DNA of 64,000 nt from Pseudomonadota bacterium (GCA_029780695.1 JAKOYD010000051.1:50853-114852); one strand, 5' to 3'. Shown: positions 48,305 through 58,475, numbered from the stretch's first letter. Numbers and translations are program-made. The notes: generated by a model from the letters alone, not told the origin.

Positions 48305-48781
48305 ATGGACGTGCGCGAACCTGTCGTCGCCTACGTCGCGCTGGGCGCCAACCTGGGCCAGCCGCAGGCGGCGCTGGCGCAGGCCATCGACGCCCTGGAT
48401 GCGCTGCCGTACACCCGCGTGACTGCGCGTTCCAGCCTCTACCGCACAGCGCCGGTCGATGCCGGCGGGCCGGACTTCTTCAACGCGGTGGTGCAGTTGT
48501 CGACCCGGCTGCCCGCGCCCGTGCTGCTGGATGCGCTGCAGAATCTGGAGCAGGCAGCGGGCCGTGAGCGCCCCTATCGGCATGCGCCGCGCACCCTGGA
48601 CCTGGACTTGCTGCTGTACGGCGACGCGCGCATCGACAGCCCGCGCCTGACGGTGCCGCACCCGCGCATGCACGAGCGCGCCTTCGTGCTGGTGCCGTTG
48701 CATGAGTTGGCGCCCGCGCGGGTGGGGCCGGACGCGCTGGCGGCGGTGGCCGGGCAGCGCATTCAGCGTCTGGACGCATGA
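48305..48781 (+). CDS. folK: 2-amino-4-hydroxy-6-hydroxymethyldihydropteridine pyrophosphokinase
   Basis: This 158-residue enzyme transfers pyrophosphate from ATP to the pterin alcohol in folate synthesis. It has [36 protein letters not shown] and the signature [12 protein letters not shown] with the metal aspartates, plus [16 protein letters not shown]. It follows pcnB by 17 bases. Confidence 0.95.
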   Translation: MDVREPVVAYVALGANLGQPQAALAQAIDALDALPYTRVTARSSLYRTAPVDAGGPDFFNAVVQLSTRLPAPVLLDALQNLEQAAGRERPYRHAPRTLDLDLLLYGDARIDSPRLTVPHPRMHERAFVLVPLHELAPARVGPDALAAVAGQRIQRLDA

Positions 48782-48824
48782 CGCGGCGTGTCAGGACATT
48801 CTCCGCTCGGCATCTCAAGCAGAA

Positions 48825-48877
48825 CAGGCTCTTCGCGCTTGCCTGACCTGCGCGGCCAGCTATCAAAAACATAGTTC
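48825..48877. repeat. Element A copy upstream of the DMT family gene
   Basis: Core 48835-48853 reads GCGCTTG-CCTGA-CCTGCGC with a partly matching right arm, followed by GGCCAGCTATCAAAAACATAG. It ends about ten bases before the ATG at 48886 and occupies its expected ribosome-site region. Confidence 0.6.
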
Positions 48878-48885
48878 ACAACGCC

Positions 48886-49251
48886 ATGTTGCAAACCCTG
48901 CAATCCTTGCCCATCTCCTTGCAGACCGTGCTGCTGCTGACGGCCAGCAACGTGTTCATGACCTTCGCCTGGTACGGCCACCTGAAGAACCTGTCAGCGG
49001 CGCCGTGGATCGTGGCCGCGCTGGTGAGCTGGGGCATCGCGCTGTTCGAATACCTGCTGCAGGTGCCGGCCAACCGCATCGGGCACCAGCAGTTCAGCAT
49101 CGGACAGCTCAAGATCATGCAGGAAGTGATCACGCTGGCGGTGTTCGTGCCGTTCGCGCTGCTCTACCTGAAGGAGCCGATCAAGCTCGACTACCTGTGG
49201 GCCGCGCTGTGCATGGTGGGCGCGGTGTATTTCATCTTTCGCGGCGGGTGA
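48886..49251 (+). CDS. DMT family (DUF486) small membrane protein
   Basis: This 121-residue protein has four hydrophobic segments and the stretch NVFMTFAWYGHLKNLSAAPW typical of the DUF486 family, a relative of small drug/metabolite transporters. Transport is likely but no substrate is known. It is preceded by element A and followed by the convergent CoA-transferase gene. Confidence 0.88.
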   Translation: MLQTLQSLPISLQTVLLLTASNVFMTFAWYGHLKNLSAAPWIVAALVSWGIALFEYLLQVPANRIGHQQFSIGQLKIMQEVITLAVFVPFALLYLKEPIKLDYLWAALCMVGAVYFIFRGG

Positions 49252-49266
49252 AGGGGCGCTGGCGGC

Positions 49267-50958
49267 TCAGTCGCGCAGCCACGCCGCCGAGTCGTCCAGC
49301 GACGTGAAGATGCGCGCGTCCATGCCGCGCACGTCGGGCGCCACCGCCACCGGCGCACCGCAGTGCGCCAGCACGTCGCGCTGCACGTCCAGGCCGGGGG
49401 CTATTTCGACCAGCGTCAGCACGGGCTTGCCGTCGGTGCCCGGGCGCATGGCGAACACGGCGCGCTCGGTGATGTAGAGCACGTCGGTGCCCATGCCGGC
49501 CACGTAGCGGCCGTTGAACGACAGGTGCGCCACTTGCGGCACGATCTTCTGCAGCTGGCCTTCCTGCACGATGCGCAACTGGCCGCCTTGCACGGCCACC
49601 TGGAGGCCGCCCGCCGTCAGCGTGCCCATGAACACCACCGCCTTGGCGCTCTGCGTGATGTTGATGAAGCCGCCCACGCCCGCGATCAGGGCCTGATCGC
49701 CTTCGCCGAACTTGCTGACGTTGACGTTGCCCGCGCCGTCCAGCTCCGCCAGGCCGAGGATGGCCAGATCGATGCCGCCGCCTTCGTAGAAGTCGAACTG
49801 CGCCGGCTGGTCGATCACCGCCTCGGGATAGGCCGAGGCGCCGAACGACAGACCGTCGGCGGGGATGCCGCCCACCGGCCCCGCCTCGACGGTGAGTGTG
49901 AAGCCATGCAGGCCCGCGCGATGCGCCATGTCGCCCACGGCGGCCGGCATGCCCACGCCCAGGTTGACCACGCGCGGGTGGCGGCGCGCCAGTTCAAGCA
50001 CGGCGCGGCGCTGCACGATGAGCCGTGCCTCGACGGCGGCGGGCTGGCTGCCATGGCCCTGCGCGGGCGCGGCACGGGCCGGCGCCGCGGACGCTTCGTC
50101 GGCCGGCGCGGTGTCGGGCGTGAAGCGCGCGCCGCGCCACGCGGTGACGTACGCGGGGTTGAACGCCTCGCCAAAGGTCATCTGGTGGTCGGCCGGGTCT
50201 TCGCACACCACCACGTGGTCGACCAGCAGGCCGGGCACGCGGATGTCGGCCAGGCTCTGGTGATGCTCGACCAGTTCGCGCACCTGGGCGATGACGATGC
50301 CGCCCGAGTTGTGCGCGGCCTGGGCGATGGCCAGCAGTTCGTGGTGAAAGGCTTCTTCGTGTGCGCTCAGGTTGCCGCGCGTGTCGGCGGCGGTGGCGCG
50401 CAGCAGCGCGCAGTGGATCGGAAAGCGCGGGTAGAACAGCCAGTCCTCACCGCGAAAGCGTTCGTGCTCGACCCAGCGGAAGCCGCCTGCGCGCAGCGCA
50501 TCGAGCGCGCGCTGGTTCACTGCGCCGCCCACGTAGCGCGGGTCGATGTCGCTGCGCGGATCGACAAACGTGTGCAGGCCGATCTTGGTCAGCAGGCCGG
50601 GCTTGCCACCGCCAATGGCGCGGTACAGGTGGCTGATCACGCCCTGCGGCAGGTTGAAGCCTTCGCATTGCTCCTTCAGCGCCAGGTCGATCAGGCGCGT
50701 GGCCGAGCGCCAGTGCCCGCCGACCACGGTGCGCACCAGCCCCGCGTGGCCGAAGTGGTTGACGCCGCGCCGCGCGCGGTCGCCCTGGCCGGCGGAATAC
50801 ACCAGCGTCAGGTCGCGCGGCGCACCCGTGGCTTCAAAGCGGCGCTCCAGCGCGCTGGTCACGGCTTCGGCGTGGCCGGCACCGACGAATCCGGCGCAGG
50901 CCACGGTCCAGCCGGGCTGGATCAGGTCGGCCGCCTGCGCGGCGGTCAGGATCTTCAT
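49267..50958 (-). CDS. Acyl-CoA:acetate/3-ketoacid CoA transferase, fused subunits
   Basis: This 563-residue protein joins the alpha and beta halves of a family I CoA transferase. The alpha half opens MKILTAAQAADLIQPGWTVA; the beta half begins after a linker rich in Ala and Pro (about residues 290-315) and carries the catalytic glutamate in LTVEAGPVGGIP. It resembles E. coli YdiF and propionate or acetoacetate CoA transferases; the substrate is not clear. It is divergent from the DUF47-pit pair. Confidence 0.88.
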   Translation of the reverse strand: MKILTAAQAADLIQPGWTVACAGFVGAGHAEAVTSALERRFEATGAPRDLTLVYSAGQGDRARRGVNHFGHAGLVRTVVGGHWRSATRLIDLALKEQCEGFNLPQGVISHLYRAIGGGKPGLLTKIGLHTFVDPRSDIDPRYVGGAVNQRALDALRAGGFRWVEHERFRGEDWLFYPRFPIHCALLRATAADTRGNLSAHEEAFHHELLAIAQAAHNSGGIVIAQVRELVEHHQSLADIRVPGLLVDHVVVCEDPADHQMTFGEAFNPAYVTAWRGARFTPDTAPADEASAAPARAAPAQGHGSQPAAVEARLIVQRRAVLELARRHPRVVNLGVGMPAAVGDMAHRAGLHGFTLTVEAGPVGGIPADGLSFGASAYPEAVIDQPAQFDFYEGGGIDLAILGLAELDGAGNVNVSKFGEGDQALIAGVGGFINITQSAKAVVFMGTLTAGGLQVAVQGGQLRIVQEGQLQKIVPQVAHLSFNGRYVAGMGTDVLYITERAVFAMRPGTDGKPVLTLVEIAPGLDVQRDVLAHCGAPVAVAPDVRGMDARIFTSLDDSAAWLRD

Positions 50959-51085
50959 GGTGGGCAATGGCAAGGGTGATGCGGCAACAAGATGGGGCGG
51001 TGCCCAGGGGCGATGGTCGGCGCAAAGTGTAGTGGCCCGTGCCGGCGCGGCATGGCCCTGTGTGGCCGGGATGGCCAAGTGGTTA

Positions 51086-51103
51086 CACTTGCATGACTGT
51101 CAT
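51086..51103 (+). promoter_or_regulatory. Weak PHO-box-like site before DUF47-pit
   Basis: CTGTCAT at 51097-51103 is a perfect PHO half-site. The expected second half 11 bases upstream (CACTTGC at 51086-51092) matches poorly. Given the phosphate transporter downstream, PhoB control is plausible but unproven. Confidence 0.3.
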
Positions 51104-51156
51104 GAAATATTTTTATTTCTGACGCCCGCGATTCACTGTAGGGGGAGACCCGTCTC

Positions 51157-51804
51157 ATGCTGTTCAGCAAACTGTTGCCCAAGGAGGGCAATTTTTTTGA
51201 GCTGTTCAACCAGCACGCCGACCGCATCGTGGAAGCGGCGCAGGCGTTTGAGCGCCTAGTCGACAACTATGCCGATCCGCAGGCGCGCACGCGCTACAAC
51301 CAGGAAGTGGACAACGCCGAGCGCGCCGCCGACCGCGTGACGGCCGAGGTCAACCGGCTCATACACACCACCTTCATCACGCCCATCGACCGCGAGCAGA
51401 TCCACGGCCTGATCAACCTGATGGACGACGTGGCGGACCTGCTGCAGGACTCGGCCGAAACCATGGCGCTGTACGACATCCATCACATGACGGACGAGAT
51501 CAAGCGCCTGTCCGACCTGGCGGTGAAGTGCTGCCAGCGCGTGCAGGCGGCGGTGCGCCTGCTGGGCAAGATCGCCGAGCAGAACGTGGCCGAGGCGGCG
51601 CTCAAGACCTGCGAGGAGATCGACCAGCTCGAATCCGACGCCGACCGCGTGATGCGCGCCGCCATGAGCAAGCTGTTTCGCGAGGAACCCGACGTACGCG
51701 AGGTCATCAAGCTCAAGGCGATCTACGAACTGCTGGAAACCGTGACCGACAAGTGCGAGGCGGTGGCCACCCAGATCGAAGGCATCGTGCTCGAAAACTC
51801 CTGA
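51157..51804 (+). CDS. DUF47 (PhoU-like) Pit accessory protein
   Basis: This 215-residue all-helical protein belongs to the DUF47/TIGR00153 family (MLFSKLLPKEGNFFELFNQH; FITPIDREQIHGLINLMDDV; IYELLETVTDKCEAVA). Such proteins resemble PhoU and are encoded next to Pit phosphate transporters, whose activity they probably modulate. The pit gene starts 14 bases downstream. Confidence 0.92.
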   Translation: MLFSKLLPKEGNFFELFNQHADRIVEAAQAFERLVDNYADPQARTRYNQEVDNAERAADRVTAEVNRLIHTTFITPIDREQIHGLINLMDDVADLLQDSAETMALYDIHHMTDEIKRLSDLAVKCCQRVQAAVRLLGKIAEQNVAEAALKTCEEIDQLESDADRVMRAAMSKLFREEPDVREVIKLKAIYELLETVTDKCEAVATQIEGIVLENS

Positions 51805-51818
51805 AAGGGCGCCGGGCC

Positions 51819-52829
51819 ATGCAAACCGCTCAAGCTGCCCTGTGGGTCGTGGCGCTGCTGGTCGCGCTGGCGATCGCGTTCGACTTCATGAACGGCTTTC
51901 ACGACGCCGCCAATTCGATTGCCACGGTGGTGTCCACCGGCGTGTTGCGGCCAACACAGGCGGTGGTGTTCGCCGCCTTCTTCAATTTCATCGCCATCTT
52001 CATCTTTCACCTGAGCGTGGCCGCGACGGTGGGCAAGGGCATCGTGCAACCGGGCATCGTGGATACGCACGTGGTGTTCGGCGCGCTGGTGGGCGCGGTC
52101 AGCTGGAACCTGATCACCTGGTATTACGGCATTCCCAGCAGTTCGTCGCATGCGCTGATCGGCGGTATCGTCGGCGCGGTGATCGCCAAGTCCGGCACGG
52201 GCTACCTGATCGCGGGCGGCATCCTGAAGACAGTGGCGTTCATTTTCATCTCGCCGCTGCTCGGCTTTCTGTTTGGCTCGCTGATGATGGTGGCGGTGGC
52301 CTGGTTGTTCAGGCGCACCCGCCCGGGCCACGTGGACAAGTGGTTCCGCCGGCTGCAGCTGGTCAGCGCCGGCGCCTACAGCCTGGGACACGGCGGCAAC
52401 GACGCGCAAAAGACCATCGGCATCATCTGGATGCTGCTGATCGCCACCGGCTACACCGCCGCGTCGGACACCGCGCCGCCGCTGTGGGTCATTGTCAGCT
52501 GCTACGTGGCCATCGCCTTCGGCACCATGTTCGGCGGCTGGCGCATCGTGAAGACCATGGGGCAAAAGATCACCAAGCTCAAGCCCGTGGGCGGATTCTG
52601 CGCCGAAACGGGCGGGGCGTTGACGCTGTTCATCGCCACCGGGCTGGGGGTGCCCGTCTCGACCACCCACACCATTACCGGCGCCATCGTTGGCGTGGGA
52701 TCCACCCAGCGTGCGTCGGCCGTGCGCTGGGGCGTGGCCGGCAACATCGTCTGGGCCTGGGTGCTGACCATTCCGGCCAGCGCGCTGGTGGCGGCGCTGG
52801 CCTACTGGGTCAGCATGTTGCTGTTCTGA
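51819..52829 (+). CDS. pit: Low-affinity inorganic phosphate transporter Pit
   Basis: This 336-residue inner-membrane protein has about ten hydrophobic segments and the two inverted signature repeats of the PiT family, FDFMNGFHDAANSIATVV near the N-terminus and LGHGGNDAQKTIGII in the second half. It also has VSTTHTITGAIVGVGSTQR near the end. It moves metal-phosphate with protons. It forms an operon with the DUF47 gene. Confidence 0.93.
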   Translation: MQTAQAALWVVALLVALAIAFDFMNGFHDAANSIATVVSTGVLRPTQAVVFAAFFNFIAIFIFHLSVAATVGKGIVQPGIVDTHVVFGALVGAVSWNLITWYYGIPSSSSHALIGGIVGAVIAKSGTGYLIAGGILKTVAFIFISPLLGFLFGSLMMVAVAWLFRRTRPGHVDKWFRRLQLVSAGAYSLGHGGNDAQKTIGIIWMLLIATGYTAASDTAPPLWVIVSCYVAIAFGTMFGGWRIVKTMGQKITKLKPVGGFCAETGGALTLFIATGLGVPVSTTHTITGAIVGVGSTQRASAVRWGVAGNIVWAWVLTIPASALVAALAYWVSMLLF

Positions 52830-52874
52830 TGCGTCGACCCGGGGCGTCCGGCGGCGCTGTGCGGGCGGATGGGT

Positions 52875-53321
52875 TTATTGGGAGATCTTGCGGCCTTCCT
52901 CGATCTGGTATTCAAAGTAGCGCTGGAAGCTGAAGGCCAGCGAGGCCATCAGAACGGCGGTGCCGACCATCAAGGCGGCCGCGATGCCGAATACGGTGAT
53001 CCAACCGGTGCGCCCGGGCGCGGCATCGGGGGCAAGCCGTGGGTTGAAGCGCGCGTTCCATTTCTCCGGCGTCATCAGTCCGTAGATGATGGCCATCAGC
53101 GCGCAGCCCGCGATGGTGAAGCCCAGCAGCGGAATCAACAGCCAGCTCCAGCCGTCGTCCTGGCCGAAGCGTTGCACGCGCTCGATGCCGTACAGGCCCA
53201 GCGCCGTCGGTATCGGCAGCAGCCAGCCCAGCAGGTCGCCAAAGCCCTTCAGATAGAACCGATGCAGCCCGAGCGGGCCGCCGAGGAAGGTGAGCCAGGT
53301 GGCGAGGGTCTTGTTTTTCAT
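52875..53321 (-). CDS. TM2 domain-containing membrane protein
   Basis: This 148-residue protein starts MKNKTLATWLTFLGGPLGLH with the TM2-like stretch FLGGPLGLHRFYLKGFGDL, then two further hydrophobic segments (WLLIPLLGFTIAGCALMAII and VFGIAAALMVGTAVLMASLA). The role is not known. Its start overlaps the acetyltransferase stop by 4 bases, so the two are coupled. Confidence 0.83.
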   Translation of the reverse strand: MKNKTLATWLTFLGGPLGLHRFYLKGFGDLLGWLLPIPTALGLYGIERVQRFGQDDGWSWLLIPLLGFTIAGCALMAIIYGLMTPEKWNARFNPRLAPDAAPGRTGWITVFGIAAALMVGTAVLMASLAFSFQRYFEYQIEEGRKISQ

Positions 53322-53854
53322 GCGGCGGTCTCCACGGGGGCGGTACGGGTGCCTTCGCCCAACGGTTTTTCCATGAGTACGATGTCGAGCCAGCGACCGA
53401 ACTTCCAGCCAGCGCCGCAGATGGTGCCCACGGGCGCGAAGCCCAGGCTGCGGTGCACGCCGATGGAGCCGGCGTTGGCCGAATCGCCAATCACCGCGAT
53501 CAGTTTGCGCACGCCGGCATCTTCCGCGTGGCGCGCGAGCTCGGTGAGCAGGACCCGCCCCAGGCCATGGCCGGCGGCGTCTGGGTGAAGGTAGATCGAG
53601 TCCTCAGCCGAGAAACGGTAGGCCGCGCGCGGCTTGAACCAGTTGCAGTAGGCGTAGCCGATGACGCGGCCTTGGTCGTTCTCCGCCACCAGCCAAGGCA
53701 GCCGGCGCGCCAGTACATCCTGGCGGCGCTGCGCCATGTCGGCGGCGCTGGGCGCCTCGGTCTCGAAGGTGCCGGTGCCGTTCAGCACGTGATGGGCGTA
53801 GATGGCAGTGATGGCGGCAACGTCTTCGTCGCGACTCGGGCGAATGAGGGGCAT
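53318..53854 (-). CDS. GNAT N-acetyltransferase, phosphinothricin acetyltransferase-like
   Basis: This 178-residue protein begins MPLIRPSRDEDVAAITAIYA and shows the acetyl-CoA binding stretch GHGLGRVLLTELARHAEDAG and the later AVIGDSANAGSIGVHRSLGF, which together mark the Pat/Bar (phosphinothricin or methionine sulfoximine) acetyltransferase group. The physiological substrate is probably an amino-acid analogue; this is inferred. ATG 53854 fits the family start. Confidence 0.88.
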   Translation of the reverse strand: MPLIRPSRDEDVAAITAIYAHHVLNGTGTFETEAPSAADMAQRRQDVLARRLPWLVAENDQGRVIGYAYCNWFKPRAAYRFSAEDSIYLHPDAAGHGLGRVLLTELARHAEDAGVRKLIAVIGDSANAGSIGVHRSLGFAPVGTICGAGWKFGRWLDIVLMEKPLGEGTRTAPVETAA

Positions 53855-53937
53855 ACGGTGGGGCGGGAAAAGGCGAAAAAAACGACGGTGATCGGCTTCG
53901 GCACCGGTGGGGGCGGGCCGACTTGCGTGACGCCAGC

Positions 53938-53943
53938 TATAAT
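53938..53943 (+). promoter_or_regulatory. Candidate -10 element for rpsP-rimM
   Basis: A perfect TATAAT stands 125 bases before the rpsP start in the 213-base gap. No good -35 hexamer is spaced at 16-18 bases, so the call is tentative. Confidence 0.4.
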
Positions 53944-54067
53944 CATAGGCTTTTCGATGTGTCGCTGGCCGGGTGGCCATGTCGCGTGTCTCAGCATCGA
54001 AAGAACCCTGCGCGGGGCCGCCTCATCCTAGGCCGCGCACAGGCACACCACCCACAGGATTTTCACC

Positions 54068-54328
54068 ATGGTCGTTATTCGTCTGTCTCGCGGCGGCTCC
54101 AAGGCTCGCCCGTTCTACAACATCGTCGTCGCCGACAAGCGCGTGCGCCGCGATGGCCGCTTCATCGAGCGCATCGGCTTCTACAACCCCGGCGCCGTCG
54201 AGGGCGAGGAAGGCCTGCGTCTGGCCCAGGACCGCCTGAACCACTGGGTCGGCGTCGGCGCCCAGCCGTCGCCCACCGTGGCCCGCCTGGTCAAGCAAGC
54301 GGCCAAGGCGGCACCCGCCGCTGCCTGA
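54068..54328 (+). CDS. rpsP: 30S ribosomal protein S16
   Basis: This 86-residue protein starts [20 protein letters not shown] and contains [19 protein letters not shown], the S16 signature. It assembles into the small ribosomal subunit. It is followed eight bases later by rimM. The usual continuation trmD-rplS is not found downstream in this window. Confidence 0.97.
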   Translation: MVVIRLSRGGSKARPFYNIVVADKRVRRDGRFIERIGFYNPGAVEGEEGLRLAQDRLNHWVGVGAQPSPTVARLVKQAAKAAPAAA

Positions 54329-54336
54329 TCTGCTTC

Positions 54337-54906
54337 ATGTACCCGGGAACGCCCGAGCCGGCTGAACTGCCGGCGGATGCGGTCGAAGTCGGCCGCGTCC
54401 AGGACGCCTGGGGCATCAAGGGCTGGTTCAAGGTTCAGCCCTACAGCGCCTCGCCCGAGGCGCTTTTTTCTTCCAAGCGGTGGTTTCTGCAGCCGTCCGA
54501 ACGCGGCGCCAAGCCTTCGTTTGCAGGCACCGTTCGCCTGTCGATCAAGGAAGCGCGCGAGCACGCCGACACCGTGGTGGCCACCGCGCACGAAATTGCC
54601 GACCGCAGCGCCGCCGAGGCGCTAAAGGGCGCACGCATCTTCATCCCCCGTTCGTCCTTCCCGTCGACAGGCGAGGGCGAGTATTACTGGGTCGACCTGA
54701 TCGGCCTGGCCGTGGTCAACCGCGAAGGCCTGGCGCTGGGCACGGTGAGCGACCTGATGGCCACTGGGCCGCAGCAGGTGCTGGTGCTCGCGTACCAGGA
54801 CAGCGGCAAGACGCTCGAACGCTTGATCCCTTTCGTGGCCGCCTACGTCGATGACGTCGATCTGGCGGCCCGCCGAATCACGGTGGACTGGCAACCGGAC
54901 TATTGA
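54337..54906 (+). CDS. rimM: Ribosome maturation factor RimM
   Basis: This 189-residue protein helps 30S maturation around S19. It shows VEVGRVQDAWGIKGWFKVQP, the PRC-barrel segment GEYYWVDLIGLAVVN and LIPFVAAYVDDVDLAARRI. ATG 54337 is chosen to give the usual short N-terminal extension. In most relatives trmD and rplS follow; here about 140 bases of unassigned sequence separate rimM from the convergent ftsB. Confidence 0.94.
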   Translation: MYPGTPEPAELPADAVEVGRVQDAWGIKGWFKVQPYSASPEALFSSKRWFLQPSERGAKPSFAGTVRLSIKEAREHADTVVATAHEIADRSAAEALKGARIFIPRSSFPSTGEGEYYWVDLIGLAVVNREGLALGTVSDLMATGPQQVLVLAYQDSGKTLERLIPFVAAYVDDVDLAARRITVDWQPDY

Positions 54907-55045
54907 TTCGTCCCAGATCCGCTGAGGATGGCCATCGTATGGCCCGGGAACACCCGCTGCGTGCAATGCCGCACCCGCACCCGCCATTGGCGTTGTTTGC
55001 TTCTCGTGCAGTGCAGCGCACGTCAGCCGCTCGGGCCGATGCCCG

Positions 55046-55321
55046 CTATTTATTCACCTGCACGAAGATCTCGTTGGGCTTGACCATGCCCAGCTCGATG
55101 CGGGCGCGTTCTTCGACCATGCCCAGCCCGGCGCGCAGGTCGTCCACCTCGGACGCCAGCTGCTCGTTCGTCAGGCGCGCCTGCGCGTTGGCGGCCTGCT
55201 GCTGGTCCAGCTTGCGCTGCAGCGCCGTCACGTTGGGCAAGCTGCCGCGCCCCACCCACAACTGGGCGTGAATCACCACCAGCAGCACGAGCAGGACGGC
55301 TGGAACGATGCGGGAGGTCAT
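55046..55321 (-). CDS. ftsB: Cell division protein FtsB
   Basis: This 91-residue bitopic protein has one membrane helix (IVPAVLLVLLVVIHAQLWVG) followed by a periplasmic leucine-zipper coiled coil (LQRKLDQQQAANAQARLTNE). FtsB joins FtsL and FtsQ at the division septum. It lies downstream of eno, the common arrangement. The ATG at 55321 places the helix at the N-terminus. Confidence 0.92.
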   Translation of the reverse strand: MTSRIVPAVLLVLLVVIHAQLWVGRGSLPNVTALQRKLDQQQAANAQARLTNEQLASEVDDLRAGLGMVEERARIELGMVKPNEIFVQVNK

Positions 55322-55470
55322 GATGGGCAGGATGGACGCACTGGGGCGGGGCTGAAGTGCTATCTTTTCCGAAGTATAGCGCGAAGCGGGGCGCGCGTCA
55401 GGGCCAAAAAAGAGGCCCGGGCGACGCATGGGCGCCGGCCGGGCCGCGCTGGTCAACGCTGCAGCAGCGC

Positions 55471-56760
<1,290 letters not shown>

Positions 56761-56783
56761 TCAGTTCCTGAAGTTTAAAAAAT

Positions 56784-56843
56784 AATCAAAACAGGTCGCC
56801 AGCGCTTTCAGAGCAAGCGCAGGATGCTATCAATAATGTAGTT
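56784..56843. repeat. Element A copy upstream of eno
   Basis: AATCAAAACAGGTCGCCA leads into core 56802-56820, GCGCTTT-CAGAG-CAAGCGC, followed by AGGATGCTATCAATAATGTAG. It lies in the 97-base gap between DUF1330 and eno, in the region where the eno promoter or leader would be. Confidence 0.75.
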
Positions 56844-56854
56844 TTACACGGTTG

Positions 56855-57145
56855 TCACAGGCCTTCGACCACGACCAGCCGCATGATGGCCGCGCCCTCG
56901 CGCGCCTGGCGCGCCTTCAGGTATTCGGCCGAATCGTAAAACGCCTTGGCGGCCTCGAAGCTCGGAAATTTGGCGATGACCATGCGTTCAGGTTGCCAGT
57001 CGCCTTCCATCACCTGCGTGTTGCCGCCGCGCACGCAGATTTCGGCGTTGTGCGCCTTCAAGGCCTCAGTGGACCACTTCTTGTATTCCTCGTATCGAAC
57101 GGGGTCGGTGACGCTGACGTTGGCGATGATGTAGCCGCTGGGCAT
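56855..57145 (-). CDS. DUF1330 domain-containing protein
   Basis: This 96-residue dimeric alpha/beta barrel-like protein has the DUF1330 pattern (PSGYIIANVSVTDPVRYEEY; FPSFEAAKAFYDSAEYLKAR). The function is unknown. In relatives it commonly sits between kdsA and eno; here the kdsA side is replaced by the GntR gene. Confidence 0.88.
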   Translation of the reverse strand: MPSGYIIANVSVTDPVRYEEYKKWSTEALKAHNAEICVRGGNTQVMEGDWQPERMVIAKFPSFEAAKAFYDSAEYLKARQAREGAAIMRLVVVEGL

Positions 57146-57220
57146 GCAGGATTCCGGAAGTGGTTGCGGTCAAAAGTCGGCGGTCAGGGCTACCGCTCAT
57201 CCATCGTCGAAAGTGTATCG

Positions 57221-58024
57221 CTATCGACCGACCTGAAGCGCAATGGCCGGGTGCGCCGTGGAATCCGCCAGAAGCCTGGTGAATACGCTGACACCGTTGT
57301 GGATGCTGCGCTGCAAAAGGTCAGGCGTGGCGCGGATGTGGGCTTCAAGCGCCAGCGCGGCGCGCAATTCGTTGCCGTTTAAGGCCGCGTCGAAGATGGC
57401 GTGGTGCTCGGCGTGCACGTCGCGCGTGCCTTGGTTCAAGCCGATGGCGTAGCGGCGATACCGCTCGCTGTGGCGGTTAAGAACGCGCAGCAGCCGCAGC
57501 GTCCACGCCGACCCGCAGTTGGCCAGCAGCACCTCATGGAACTGCGTGTTCAGTACTTCCCAGCGCTGCACGGCATGGGGCAGGATGGGTTGCTCGATGG
57601 CCGACATGTTTTCATAGACGTGGCGCAATTCGGCTCGCCAGCCATCGTGTCCCCTGCGGATCGATTGGCGCAGCGCCTCGATCTCGATCTGCACACGCAG
57701 ATTGGTGAGATCGTCCAGGTCTTCCGCCGTGATCGGGCTGACGCGAAAGCCGCGCTGACCTTCGGTCTCAACCAGCGCGTCGCTGACCAACCGGGTCAAC
57801 GCCTCACGCAGCGTGCCGGCGCCCACGCTATAGCGCAGGCGCAGGTGCTCGACACGCAGCTTCTCGCCAGGAGCCAGACGCCCTTCGACGATGTCATCGC
57901 GCAGTTGCGAATAGGCCTGCTCGATCAGTGTGCGAGGCGCGGCGGCGTCGACCGCATCCGGCCAGTCGTCGCGCGCGGCGAGCGAGCGCAAGGGTAGGGC
58001 AGCAGGAGCGGATCGTTTGGCCAT
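57221..58024 (-). CDS. GntR-family regulator, FadR/FCD type, likely repressor of the catechol genes
   Basis: This 267-residue protein has an N-terminal winged helix (about residues 34-98; LIEQAYSQLRDDIVEGRLAP, RYSVGAGTLREALTRLVSDA) and a C-terminal FCD-type all-helical ligand domain with metal-binding histidines. It is divergent from the meta-cleavage operon. In Comamonas testosteroni TA441 a GntR-type repressor (AphS) controls comparable phenol genes, so the same role is inferred here. The effector is unknown. Confidence 0.85.
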   Translation of the reverse strand: MAKRSAPAALPLRSLAARDDWPDAVDAAAPRTLIEQAYSQLRDDIVEGRLAPGEKLRVEHLRLRYSVGAGTLREALTRLVSDALVETEGQRGFRVSPITAEDLDDLTNLRVQIEIEALRQSIRRGHDGWRAELRHVYENMSAIEQPILPHAVQRWEVLNTQFHEVLLANCGSAWTLRLLRVLNRHSERYRRYAIGLNQGTRDVHAEHHAIFDAALNGNELRAALALEAHIRATPDLLQRSIHNGVSVFTRLLADSTAHPAIALQVGR

Positions 58025-58418
58025 GAAAGGAAATAGCGGATGCCCTGGGGGCGGCTCAATGGTTCAGCAATTGTCGAAGGCTTGGAAAAAGCATAGCAGT
58101 CGCGCCACGCATGCTTGTAACCGTGCATGCGGTAGGACCAGAAGTGAGAATAATTATCGATAAATAAGGCCAACCACCCACTTTGTGAAGTATCCGTGCG
58201 AATCGGGTGAATCAGGTGAATTGGCCCAATTTCATGCGCCGTCGCTCTAGTTTTACGGCGTCTTGTGGGAAAGACAGACCGTGCCGTGCAGCAAGTCAAG
58301 CGACATTCCGTCCTCAGGGTTTTCCCTGAATTATCGAGATTTCTCTTTTCTACTGTCTGTGTTCGACGTAGCATTGCCGGGCAGACGATTCACTTTGACC
58401 ATGACCCAGCCGCTGGCC
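58025..58418. promoter_or_regulatory. Divergent control region between GntR and the catechol operon
   Basis: This AT-richer stretch contains a perfect palindrome TTATCGATAA (58154-58163) and a related AATTATCGAGA (58329-58339), which could be operator sites. No tRNA or convincing gene is present. If phenol hydroxylase genes were deleted here, the region may join the original operon promoter to the distal end of dmpP. Confidence 0.5.
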
Positions 58419-58475
58419 TTTCTCTCCGCCGCTGATGCGCAGCCGGTACACGGCCCGCTGTCCAAGACGATCTGA
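58419..58475 (+). pseudogene. dmpP: Likely 3' remnant of dmpP (phenol hydroxylase reductase P5)
   Basis: The short frame reads FLSAADAQPVHGPLSKTI and stops one base before the dmpQ start. It resembles the end of DmpP as I remember it (F-x-TAAD ... S-x-L-F-K-x-I), and its position exactly matches that of dmpP in phenol operons. Upstream in the same frame there is no FAD or NADH-binding domain. I read it as what is left after a deletion of dmpKLMNO and most of dmpP. A chance match over about 18 residues cannot be excluded. Confidence 0.5.

Noticed and set aside
54907..55045. A remnant of trmD after rimM
   Set aside because: I looked for the typical opening of TrmD and its knot motif in this gap and saw no match in any frame.
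58220..58237. A sigma-54 promoter (TTGGCCCAATTTCATGC) before the catechol operon
   Set aside because: The GG and GC doublets are spaced by 11 bases instead of 10 and the -12 half is TGC without the usual TTGC. The GntR-type neighbour also makes sigma-54 control less certain.
58263..58475. A complete 70-residue gene just before dmpQ
   Set aside because: The first 45 residues have no coding character and no ribosome site; only the last 18 residues resemble something (the end of DmpP), so it is listed as a remnant.
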